From: Morella rubra
Taxonomy: Eukaryota; Streptophyta; Magnoliopsida; Fagales; Myricaceae
Reading direction: 5' to 3'
DNA: 64,000 nucleotides
Assembly (NCBI GenBank): GCA_003952965.2
Contig: CM025856.1
Span: 26,718,795 to 26,782,794 of the forward strand
Under the pieces are notes generated by a model. The model did not search any database. It was given only the letters and a program-made list of their open reading frames with translations, and was not told the DNA's origin. Shown here in pieces: positions 42,602-53,934 of this stretch; the stretch's first letter is position 1; the number at the start of each line of letters is the position of its first letter. Made by a program: the position numbers and the translations under genes.

Positions 42602-42660
42602 ATCGCTCTCTTTTCTCCTCCTATATATCGTTTATCGTTGCTCGTCTCGAGTTGCACGAT
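42602..42660. other. SMRTbell-adapter-like sequence at the palindrome axis
   Basis: Reads ATCGCTCTCTTTTCTCCTCC (42602-42621), then CGTT (42629-42632), CGTTG (42636-42640), GAG (42649-42651) and a closing GAT (42658-42660). From memory, the PacBio hairpin adapter begins ATCTCTCTCTTTTCCTCCTC, continues with repeated GTTGTT and ends GAGAGAGAT. The order of blocks is the same, with the scattered errors of a raw read. Its midpoint lies at the symmetry axis of the inverted repeat. Confidence 0.8.
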
Positions 42661-42770
42661 CAGACTTTTAAGCCTCAGGCACTGTTCCTCTCTTCTCTAC
42701 CTCATAAGACTCGATCTCTCTCTCTCTCTCTCGTGCATATTTAGATTTCGTGTCTCCCTTATTCTGCATC
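42661..42770. other. Low-quality spacer beside the palindrome axis
   Basis: A CT-rich noisy stretch with a (CT)n run around 42715-42732. It partly resembles the AGACTTTTAAGAGCATTTAA minisatellite of the arms, and looks like poorly read sequence rather than a distinct element. Confidence 0.45.
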
Positions 42771-45579
42771 CCGTGTTAGTTTCCTATTCTTGGAAGACTT
42801 TTATGAGCATTTAATTTCTTTCAAATTTGAATTAGTTTCCTATTCTTGGAGGATGTTCCAAGTATATTTATAGGCCTTTTGGCGTAGGAACACACAACTT
42901 TGAGATTAATATTATTTGAGAGGTCTTGTGATTCTCTTTGGTTCTTTGAAGAACTACTCGAACTTATCGGGATTTCCTTGGCGTTCATCTCAACTTATCA
43001 AACGGAGTTCCACCACCATTTGTGGCGTCTTCCTTATACCGAGTTCTTGTTTGTCATAAACACAGGTTGAGGTTTCCATTCGAATCTGTCCTAGAACGAT
43101 CTTGGGTTCCCTATTGTTGTTGGGTCTCGTTATTCTTGACGAGGTTCACATCATTTGGTATCAAGCTAGTTTTCTAGTTCAGGTTTGCCTATCTTTTAAA
43201 TTTTCGTTTCTTTGTTTCTTCTCTAGTCTTTCACATACCCAGTTAGCCAAATTTACTTTGTCCCTTCTGTTCAATCTTTGTTTGTTCTAGTTCATGTTTA
43301 AACTTTGTTCTAGTCTCACATACGCTAGTTACTTCGAGATCTAATTCTGTTGCAATAAAAAGATAGTTGCTGCTAAAAAAAAAAAATATTGTTTGTTTCC
43401 ATATATTGTGGATCCAGTTATTCCGAAAATCACCTTACCCCAAGCAAGTAAATTTTTTTCTCGTGAAAATTTTTTTACTATTCTATGCTTCCGAAATTCT
43501 AATCAAACCATATTCCTTATATTCTTGCTTAACCTAAATTCCTTGATGAGTTCTTGGTGAATTGTTGCTGGAAATTTTATGTTGTTTGTTTAGTTTCAAA
43601 AGAACTGCAAGAGAATTACCGAGTGGAAAAAGGCAAGAGTGGTGAGAACATTAGAGGGTAAAAGCCGTGAATTATTTTGAGTGAAACACGAGTGAAGAGT
43701 GATCCACATCCTTGAGTGTAAACACGTAAGGGAGAATTGTGAGGTCCTTTTTATTTCTAACTTTGTTTTTGCAGCAATTATGTCTCACAACAGTGGTAAG
43801 AGCATTGCGACATGCTACGACACTAGCTGACCAAAAATGTTTATGGAGGCCATGATGAGTGAGATGAAGTGTATGATGAAGTTGGAAATGGAGCAAGTTC
43901 ACGAATGGATAGATCAGATGGAGTGGGGAGAATGATGCAAATCATACAAGGGATCTAGTTCAAGAAAATTCGTGGAGGCCTCTTGAACATAATCCATGTC
44001 GGCAACAAAGAATCATTACCATGATTCAAGTTCTAGCAGGATCTGATCAAGGCTTAGTTCAAATCTCGGCATATGTACTTCAGCTGGAATGATCTCAGCG
44101 TATGCACCTCAGCTGGAACGACCTCGGCATTATGACCCCGGCTGAAAGAATCTCGGAATGTTTTGAATTTCAAAAACTCAGATTTTTAGGAGCATTTGAA
44201 TTTCCTTTTCAAATGCTGGCTTCTCCTATTCTTGGAAGACTTTTAAAAGCATTTAATTTCTTTCAAATTTGAGTTAGTTTCCTATTCTTGGAAGACTTTT
44301 AAGAGCATTTAAATTCTTTCAAATTTGAGTTAGTTTCTATTCTTGGAAGACTTTCATTTAATTTCTTTCAAATTTGAGTTTTTTTGTTTCTCTCTAGTCT
44401 TTCACATACCCAGTTAGCCGAATTTCCTTTATCCCTTCTGTTCAATCTTTGTTTGTTCTTGTTCATGTCTAAACTCTTGTTCTAGTCTCACATACCCTAC
44501 TTACTTCGAGATCTGATTCTACTACTATCAAAAGATATTTGCTGATCTTCAACAACAAAACAAAAGGAAAGAGACTTGAAAAAGAAGAAGAAGACAAAAG
44601 GAGTCCAAAAAAAAAATTGTTTGTTTCCTTACATTGTGGATCCAGTTAGTCCAAAAATCACCTTACCCCAAGCAAGTAATTTTTTTCTCTTGAAATTTTT
44701 TTTGCTAATTCTGTGCTTCCAAACTTCTAATCAACCATATTCCTTATATTCTTGTTTTCCCGAAATTCCTTATGAGTTCTTGGTGAATTGTTGTTGGGAA
44801 ATTTTTAGTTGTTTGTTTAGTTTCAAAAGAACTGCAAGAGAATTACCGAGTGGAAAAAGAGTGGTGAGAACATTAGAGGGTAAAAGCCGTGAATTATTTT
44901 GAGTTAAACACGAGTGAAGAGTGATCCACATCCTTGAGTGTAAACACATAAGGGAGAGAATTGTGAGGTCCTTTTTCTTTCTAACTTTGTTTTTGCAGCA
45001 ATCATGTCTCACAATAGTGGTAAGAGCGTTGCCGACGATGCTACGACACTAGCTGACCCGAAAATGTTTATGGAGGCCATGATGAGTGAGATGAAGCGTA
45101 TGATGAAGTCGGAAATGGAAATTTCACGAACAGATAGAACAGATGGAGAATTCACTTCAGCCACAAAATAACCCCAATTTCCGTAGACAGGAAAGAGTTC
45201 CACGGAGGGAGGCGAGGGTTGAGGATGAAGAGCCTTATGGATCTGGTTTTGAGGAAGAAGAGGATCGGGATTCTGTTATTGGCTATAGGAGACATGGAGG
45301 GCGGGTTAGAGAAGCTAAGAATCGGGAAGATAACAACTTTGAGATTAATATTATTTGAGAGGTCTTGTGATTCTTTTGGTTCTTTGAAGAACTACTTGAA
45401 CTTATCGGGATTTCCTGTGGCGTTGATCTCGACTTATCAAACGGATTGTTTGTGGCGTCTTCCTTATACCGAGGTTTTTGTTTGTCATAAACAACGTCGA
45501 GGTTTCCATTCGAATTCCTAGAACGATCTTGGGTTCTTATTGTTGTTGGGTCTCGTTACTCTTGACAAGGTTCACATCA
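42771..45579 (+). mobile_element. Gypsy-like gag/LTR remnant (right arm, inverted copy)
   Basis: Reverse-complement copy of 39648-42600: LTR ending at 43153, PBS TGGTATCAAGC (43156-43166), broken gag start (ATG 43780), minisatellite (44216-44380), second gag start (ATG 45004) and LTR end CA at 45579. Small indels relative to the left arm change the frame of both gag starts. It is probably the second pass of the same molecule. Confidence 0.65.
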
Positions 45580-48500
45580 GAACAACTATTGGCACCTCCC
45601 ACTATGACACAACAATTAAATAAAATACCTGAATATAACAATTATATTCTGTGTCATTAATAGGTATCAAGAGCTTTTACCTTTTGTAAAGATGATCCTA
45701 TTTTAGTAACCATGCAACAACTTGTAAAAGTAGATAGAAACTATCTATCACGAATCCATCTCATGTCCTATACAATATGTATGTAAATATTCGTGACCTT
45801 GATTTCCTTTTGACCACCAAATAAACACAATATTCACTATTTTAGCGTACGTGTTTATTTAGTTAAGTGCAACCATCGTCTAAATGATATGTAATTTTGG
45901 AATGGGTCGACATCGCTATTTTAGTCAACACCCCCATCACTCAACACTTTCATTTATCTTCTAAAGAAATAAATGGACAAACTATAAAATCAAGAAATTG
46001 GAATCCCCTATTTTAGTTTCATCCAATACTTAATAAAAAGATTTCACTTACCAACAATGGGGGTCATGGGATTAGTTTCCTCTAAACAATCCCATTTAAC
46101 ACTTGCATTTTAAATTTATTTTTTTTTTGAAAAAGTCAATGTCAAACTGGGTTGGTCAATGGTCAACGTTTGACCCACCCGATCTGGGTCCAACCCGTTC
46201 GGTGATGGGTCATGGTCTGAGTCAAACCCGGACCAAATTCATTGGCTCCATGGGTTGGGTTCCTACTTGAGCTGCCCATGGATCCAATCCATGGGTTGAC
46301 CTAATAGGGCCCAGCCCGTGTGACAAAACTCTTCTTCCCTCTTTTTTTTTTTTTAAAAGAAAAAAATTGGGCTAGCCTTTTATATGGGTCGACCCAAAAT
46401 TACTTCTAATAAAACAGGCCGGTCCAAATTCTTTATAAAAACAAAAGATACGGTCTAAGTTTTTAAAAGACTTCGGCCCAAATCTCACCGGTCCATAACC
46501 CTGTACAAAAAACATAGGCCTAAACTTTTAAAACATTCGGCCCAATAGCAAAACATCAACAACGTTTTGAATAAAAAACTTGGCTCAAACCTTTTTAAAA
46601 CACAAACCAGCCCCCCTTTTTGTTTTGAACTGAAAAAACTCAGCCTATAAGCCCCTTTTTAAAAAATGGCCCAACAGCAAAATAAAAGAGAGCCCCACTA
46701 ATGGGTCAGGTAGGGCAAAGAGATGCCCTACCCACCAGGCCCAAAACGTGTGACCCAGGCATCTCTATGCTTGGGCACCGTTTGGCTCCTTGGAAAGGAT
46801 GGCCAGTGGCCAGCAGCTTACCGTCCAGCACCGGCTGGCCACGTCCTACCAGCCACAAGCTGAACATTGGCCGGTCGTTCCAGCGGTGGCCTTCGCTGCC
46901 TAGCGGCTCGCGCGGCTGCTGCCTTTGGGTGTGCTGGTGGTGGTCCACGGCCTTATGGCCGCCGGATCTCCACCCCTCCGGCCAGAGGGCTGCCCTAGTC
47001 ACACTGGGTGCCCCTCCAGCCAGTGGTGCAGTGGTAGCCATCTCTTGCTGCCGGCCACACTTTTGAGAAGAAAAGAAAACCTTTTCTTTCTCTGAACAAT
47101 AAACACAACAATTCAATTTGAATAGGTTTTTACCAATACTATTGTCACAAAAAGTCTAAACAATAGAAAGTTTTCAAATAAACAATAATAGATCAAATTA
47201 TTCTTTCACGCAATTAACAAACTATCATTGTATCTCATATATTAAAGAAAAACAATATTGTTTCTTTCTTCGGTTTCAAGAACAATAAAGTATGTGATAA
47301 TTTTATAAAGCGTAAACGAAACAAAGGAATTCGTATCTCATGCGAATCAAATAGAGGAAAGAGAAAAGTTTTCACGTGATTTCAAAAATCGTGAAAGGCT
47401 TTTAGATTTTTCAATTGTGGATCTCAAGAGAATGAGGTTCAACTAACTTGGCTCTAATACCACTGAAAGTTACGTTTGCAAAAATTAATTTATCAATTCT
47501 CTTTGTAGATCCCGAGAATTCTTCGATAATCTTCAGGTTCTTGTCGATCTCACAATCCCGAGATTTCACAATAGCAGCTCAAGTTTACCTCCTTCCTCTC
47601 CACGCTCACAACTATCTTAGGGTTTTCTCTGAGTCCTGATGGCCAACTCTCAAACTAACAATTAGTCAATTAGGGTAGACTATCTCATAGCTATCCTTAT
47701 ATATGAAAACCCTAGCTGTGATATGCGTGAGATCGTTAGGGATCTCAAATCTCGACCGTAGGATCACATGGAAAACTCTTTTTCCATTAATTCCCTTATA
47801 TTCTTTTATTCCAAATTTTAGGCTTCTACTAATTGTAATCATGTCCATCAACATATTACAATTCACTTCAAGAATTGAGATTGATTTGTGAAATCTCTTT
47901 TGCTAATAATTATTCGTTTATTTGTCCTTCTACCACATTATATTCCATTTGAGCTAATAGGACCAGAATATTATTTTTGATAAAGTCCCTAGCTCATATA
48001 ATTCTTAATTTTATAATTTGTAACTCGTTGGACTCTCGAATTGTTTCTAAAACAATTTCACAAATTAAATTATATATATATATATATATATATATTATAT
48101 TAATTTTGAAAAACATTTTCAAAAAATTCCCCTCGCCAAAGATTTTTTTTTCTCGAGTCCAACCCTATACAAATATACTTGAATATACTATCTCACAAAG
48201 AGATTGGTGGATTCCTTATTGAGCATTTATACAAACCCACTTATTATGTACAAGACCCAACGTTATCTGGAATATTTGACTTAGAAATATCATCACCAAA
48301 TGACTCGGTCGAAGCACAAGTACAACAACACAGATCCATATAAACCTCTCAGGTTTAAGGATACAACAAACCAATTGTGTTGAATACCTTCTCAACATCA
48401 ATGATCACTTCCAGAAGGTATCCATATTTGATCTTGTTCAGTGCATGTACTCTTACATTACACCCACACATCTACTTAAAGTCACCACCTTGATGACGAG

Positions 48501-48749
48501 TCACAACGAGTGTAGACTATTGTACATAAATATGTACCTTGGTTAGAACAAAACATCAAGTAACAAGGAACGAAAAGTCATAATGGCCTTTGATTCATTA
48601 ATCATTGGCATGACTTTTCTACAATGTCACTTAATAATAACCGTGTAACATCTTATGTTACAACATATTACCCAATATAATAAATATAAACACGCGGCAT
48701 CTAAATAACAATTATTTAGAATAATGATTTTTAGGGCATATTTCTTACG
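45580..48749 (-). mobile_element. Copia-like LTR and internal region (right arm, inverted copy)
   Basis: Inverted copy of 36467-39647: non-coding internal region 45580-47449, PBS 47450-47462 and LTR 47464-48749 with an (AT)n tract of different length (48070-48095). Confidence 0.65.
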
Positions 48750-51700
48750 GTGGCCATAATAAAGTCATTCCACTCCTCTCTGTGGTCCCTAGGGAGATTT
48801 TCATTATCCAATATAAACTTAACCCACTCCTAGAATAAGGTCTTGAACTCGATTAGTATGGCGACTAATAATCGTACCAACCTTCAAGGTAGGAATAAAA
48901 TTAGTAAGGGAGGGCACCCACAGGTCACACCAAATATTAAGAGTAGCTCCACTTTGTACTCCCCAACACAGCCTTACTCGAACAATATCTCTAGCCTGCA
49001 GTAAGCTTCGCCACACCCAAAAGGCACTCAAAAGGGTTAGGTGCCGAGAGATAAGATGAATTGCGGCAATACTTAGCTTTTAGTGCTTTCACCCACAGCA
49101 TATCCCTATGAATAATCAGATTCCATCCCAATTTAGTGATGAGAGCCCAATTCATGTCCTCCATAGTGTAAAGGCTGATCCCACCCCTGCTCTTGGGAGC
49201 ACAAATCTCCCGCCACTTTTAGGATGGAAGTGCCAAGTTTGAGGATCGTCAAAGCCCCACCAAAAGTCCTTGAAGCGAAAATTGATACTACGGGCCACCT
49301 CCTTAGGCAAAGAGTAAACTTCTTTATATAGGTTGGCAAAGCCACTGCAATAGTTTGTAGCAACACAGTACGGCCCGCTTGGGACAATGTTTTAGTTTTC
49401 CGTCCTGTAATTCGTTTATTCACCCTATCAATAAGGTCTCTACAAGCTTGACTCCACGACCACGGCATGCAAAGGGGAAGACCCAAATAATTACCCCCAT
49501 TGGAGTCCTGGTTTAGCTGCATAATACTGGCAAGGTGGTCCTTCTCTTGCTAGCACATATTGCTACTAAAGTGAATAAATGAATTTTGGGTGTTTATCAT
49601 TTGTCTGGACTAGCAAGAGAACTTGAGGAGACAATTATTCAGTTTAGTCACTTCAGCACCATTAGCCCTGCAAAACAACATAATATCATCAACAAATAAT
49701 AAATGAGAAATAGGTGGGGCCCCACGAGCTATCTGAATTCCATGGAGTGCATTAGCAGTTTCCTCCTTATGCAAGATCCTCGAAAGCACCTCTATAACAA
49801 GGACAAATAAGAAAGGAGACAAAGGATCTCCTTGTCGCAATCCCCGGGATGGTGTAAAGAAACCAAAAGGGGAGCCATTTAATAACACAGAAAACGAGAC
49901 CGTTGATATACATTGATAGATCCAATTGTGCCATCTAGGTGCAAAGCCGAAACACTGCAAGATTTCCATTAAAAAACTGCAGTCCACCTTGTCATAGGCC
50001 TTCTCCATATCAATTTTTGGCCGCCATCAAGCCCCTGCACCCCTGTTTACGCTTAAAAGTGCACATCAGTTCATGAACAAGTATAATATTCTCTTATATA
50101 TTCCAGTTCGGAACAAAAGCATTTTGATTACCTGAAATGAGTTTTGGGAGGACCCGCCGAAGGCGAGTAGCAAGAATCTTTGAAATGATTTTATAAGCCA
50201 CATTGCACAAACTAATCGGTCTTAATTACCAACACAATTAGGGCTCTCCCCCTTCGGTATCAAAACAATGTGAGAGTGATTCATTTGCCAAAAGAGAAAA
50301 CCATTTTCAAAGAAACTTCGGCCCATTTTCACTACATCGGACTTCATCACATCCCAATATTTTTGGTAGAATATGGCCGTGAAACCGTCGGGCCCCGAGG
50401 CCTTCAAAGGCCCAATACTTCGGATTGCTTGCCATATTTCTCCTTCCTCCGGCATCACACATAGCACCAAGTTATCATCGTCGGTAATCAACTCTGGAAT
50501 AAGGCCATGAAGCCTCTGTGGGTATCCAATATTGCAATATGCAAACAGATTTTTAAAGTGGCTTACAATATGCTTGCATATCGTCTCCTTTCATAAAGCC
50601 AAACCCCATTGTCATTCTTGAGAGCATCAATGTTATTTCACCTTCTTCTCACTACTATGGAGAGATGGAAAAACTTGGTATTTAAGTCCGGTGTAGAGAG
50701 CCAAGTAATGCGAGACTTTTGTTAACACAGTGTCTCTTCATCCTTTTGAGCTTTTAGCAAAGCCCCACTAAGTTCCCGCTCCACATGCCGCCACATCATA
50801 TAGTTTTTGTGCGCCTGTATATGATTCAGCTACTCTTGAAAATTATTAATCTTTGTCTGAATGACACCGAACACCTCCCTATTCCAGCGTCTTAACGCCG
50901 CCTTAGTGGCCTTAAGACGATGGCACAAGGTTTACACGGGCGACCCAACTGTAGGCAACCCCGAAGCATCTTTAATAATAATAGAAAACTGCGACGATCA
51001 TGTGTCCAAAAACTCTCAAACCTGAAAGGGCATGGACCATAATTCGAGTCACCCAACGTGTCCAATAAAATAGCAGAGTGATCAGAAATAATACGGGGCA
51101 GATGTTTCACAGTTGCCTTCGGAAAAAAGCAATGCCATATGCCATTCGCCAACCCCTAGTCCAATCTCTCTGGGATACACCCCCTCCCTGGTCGCCCATT
51201 GCACCAAGTATATTTATTACCCACGAATCCCAAATCAATCATTCCCATGTTGGTCACAAAACGTCTCATAGCACCCGAATGGGAAGACCTCACTCTACGT
51301 CCGCCCCATTTTTCGCTTTGGTCCAAGAGGTCATTAAAGTCCCCCAAACACACCCAAGGACCACCAAAATGACTACAATGATGTTCAAGCTCAGACCAAA
51401 ACACCTTTTTGTCATTCCAATATGGGGGACCATATACAAAATATATCATCCAATGATGATTGGGGGGGTCGGAATACATCAAAAGATTAATGAGATTCGG
51501 ACTACAAAAACCAACATTACAAATAACTCCCAACCTATAGGACACACAAGCAAACCCCCACTAGTACCATTCGGTGGTATTTCAACACAATCATGGTGAT
51601 AGTTTATGCGGAATTAAACTAAATAACATGTTTTCAACAAAACATCTATTAGGATTATAATTGCAATTGGGATTCGATTACTTACCTTGATATAGTAATC

Positions 51701-53834
51701 GGGAATCCACAAGTTTCAACCCGCTTCACGATCAATCCAAAGCTCCAGCGATTCAGAATAGGCAACAGAATAAAATAGCAACACAAATGTCTTACCTCCT
51801 AAGGGATTTATGTCACTCTCTCCTTTTAGGGATTTCTCTAATAGTTCTGATGATCAACTCCTTTGAATATAACAGTTATATTTATAGGCCTTGGGAAACC
51901 CTAGAGAGAGCATGAGACATAGGATCCTTAGGTCTCAAATTCCAGCCGTAGGATTAAACTGAAGAACTCTTTTTCTAATAAAATTAGGGCTTCTACTAAT
52001 TACAATCAAGTCCATCAACATATTGTAATTGAGCCCTGAAATTTGAGATTATTGCAAATATGCCCCTTTTACATACAATTAATTCCTTCCACCAAACTAT
52101 ATTTCATATGAGATATTAGGACTGGATTAATCATTTGGTTATCGAGGGCACATAATTCTAACACATGGAACACCTAATTATGTAAAAGATCCATAGACAC
52201 TTGGATCTTAGTTTCGGCTAATCTAATACCTCTGGAAGATGTTGTCGCACTAGCTTCCAGAGGTGATGAATTGTCGTGGCTCTCCCGAATCCACGACAAT
52301 TCAAATATAAAGCTTTCATGGTGGAGAGGGGGCATGATATGGCCCGCCTCCTTGGTCTTTCCAATCCAGAACCTACCTGCCCATCAGCTGCCACACTCAG
52401 TCCGTCACCAGCCTTGTTACCGAATTTACCTTTAGCGCCCAAGCCTCCTTTCATGTTCTTCGTCGACTTGCTCTTGGCTGAAACTGCCTTAGATGCCTTC
52501 CAGGTTTGTTTCCCCACAGATCGAACTGCCTTTTGGAGAGGGATATCAGATAAACTCTCCTCCTCTGCTCGACCACCCACTGAGTTTCTTCACCGCCAGG
52601 TCAAGAGGGACACCCTCTTCCCACTCTTTTCTCTTACCCAGGACAGGTTCCGTAGGCTCTTTACACATCCCTAATCCCTTGTCCATGCTGAGTTTGTGTT
52701 ATGGGTGAATAACCCTCTTCCCTTTTGTGTCACTCAGTCCCTCCTAATGGGGCCTAGGAGAGATCGGCGAAGCAGTCTGTTGAGAAGGGTCCTGGGTCAA
52801 CATGAGAAGTGTGCTGCCCAGTGGGCTCCCCAGGCCACTTGCCCCTTCCGGGTCACTCTCAACAACAACACTAGAGCCCACATGGGGCTGCCCATCACCA
52901 AGGCAGGCTTGAGGCCCAGTCTCTAAAGAAATAGCCAACTTATTTTTAGCTACAGAAACATATTGCCCTGGGCAGCTTCAGTCTTCCTTGGCAACGGCTC
53001 CATGCAAGACGTCGTTTTACTATCAGCCCCTGTTTGAGAAGGAATAGTATCCCATTCCCTCGTTACTGCTTCCAAAGCATCCAAATCATGCCACTCCTCA
53101 CTAGTCTTGTCAGTCGCACCGCCTAGCGCATGCAACGCAGAATCCTGGTGCATGCCAGTTATTGGCTCAGACCTGTGCTACCTTCCTGAATCGAAATAGC
53201 CCTGTGTCTGTGCTCCCCTCTTGAATTCGTGTGAACCTAGGGATCGAAGCATCATCCGTCAGCTTTTTGGGATGCAGGAGAACTTTTCACCAACAATCCC
53301 AAGGAAGTGGGTCCCATCTGCTTTCCCATGGACGATCGACTTTGCAAGACCTGAGATGCTCCCCTCCCCAGCGTCCCCTGGAATGATGAAGAGTTTTCAG
53401 TGAGAACCACCGCCACTGCTACTTGGGTGATGGCCCAACTGACTGCCCTCCCAGACCAGTGGAACGGTTTGGGCTTACTACAATGCCGCCCTCATTCACA
53501 CTAAAATGATGAGCTCCTCGTTGCGTAACTGGGCTGTCGGCTTTAAGCCCTAGACTATACCTTATCACAGTATCATCATGGGGAGGATTAGGACAGAAAC
53601 TGCATGTGGCAAGCACACACAAATAGCATCCAGCTAATGATGCTCATTTTTAAAAGAACACGCAAACTCCCCACCACTCCCACCCCCATCCCCGCCCCTT
53701 TCACGCCTATAGCCCACGGCTGCCCACAGTTTGCTCTCTTACGCTCGCGCCACTCCTTCGACTCGTCCACCTACCCACGCCACACCAAGCTGCTGCTTTG
53801 TCTAGACCGTGCTCAAATCACTTTCCCTACCCTT
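48750..53834 (-). mobile_element. L1-type LINE with solo LTR (right arm, inverted copy)
   Basis: Inverted copy of 31495-36466, with RT frames at 49610-50008 and 50222-50491 and endonuclease at 51156-51545. Here the endonuclease keeps the normal frame through DLGFVGNKYTWCNGRPG, where the left arm lacks one G. The outer 200 bases (53640-53834) align poorly and contain C-rich noise, as at a low-quality read end. Confidence 0.8.
51597..52163 (-). mobile_element. Solo LTR in the LINE (right arm, inverted copy)
   Basis: Inverted counterpart of 33056-33621, with the same 5-bp flanks (CATGG on the plus strand at 51592-51596 and 52164-52168). Confidence 0.8.
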
Positions 53835-53934
53835 NNNNNNNNNNNNNNNNNNNNNNNNNNNNNNNNNNNNNNNNNNNNNNNNNNNNNNNNNNNNNNNNNN
53901 NNNNNNNNNNNNNNNNNNNNNNNNNNNNNNNNNN
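53835..53934. other. Assembly gap of 100 N
   Basis: The second run of exactly 100 N, closing the palindromic contig on the right. Confidence 0.99.

Larger units (their letters stand above)
31495..53834. repeat. Near-perfect 22-kb inverted repeat (palindromic contig)
   Basis: Left arm 31495 to about 42600 and right arm about 42770 to 53834 are reverse complements with small indels. Paired positions sum to a near-constant value: RT frames 35207-35605 and 49610-50008 sum to 85215, and the gypsy PBS pair near 42109/43156 sums to about 85265. The slow drift is due to indels. The block sits between two 100-N gaps and its flanks are not inverted copies. The axis near 42631 coincides with adapter-like DNA, so the structure is probably an unsplit hairpin read rather than genomic. 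Confidence 0.93.

Noticed and set aside
31495..53834. A giant natural palindrome or a novel inverted mobile element
   Set aside because: The adapter-like centre, bounding 100-N gaps, error-like arm differences and non-participating flanks point to a sequencing/assembly artefact.
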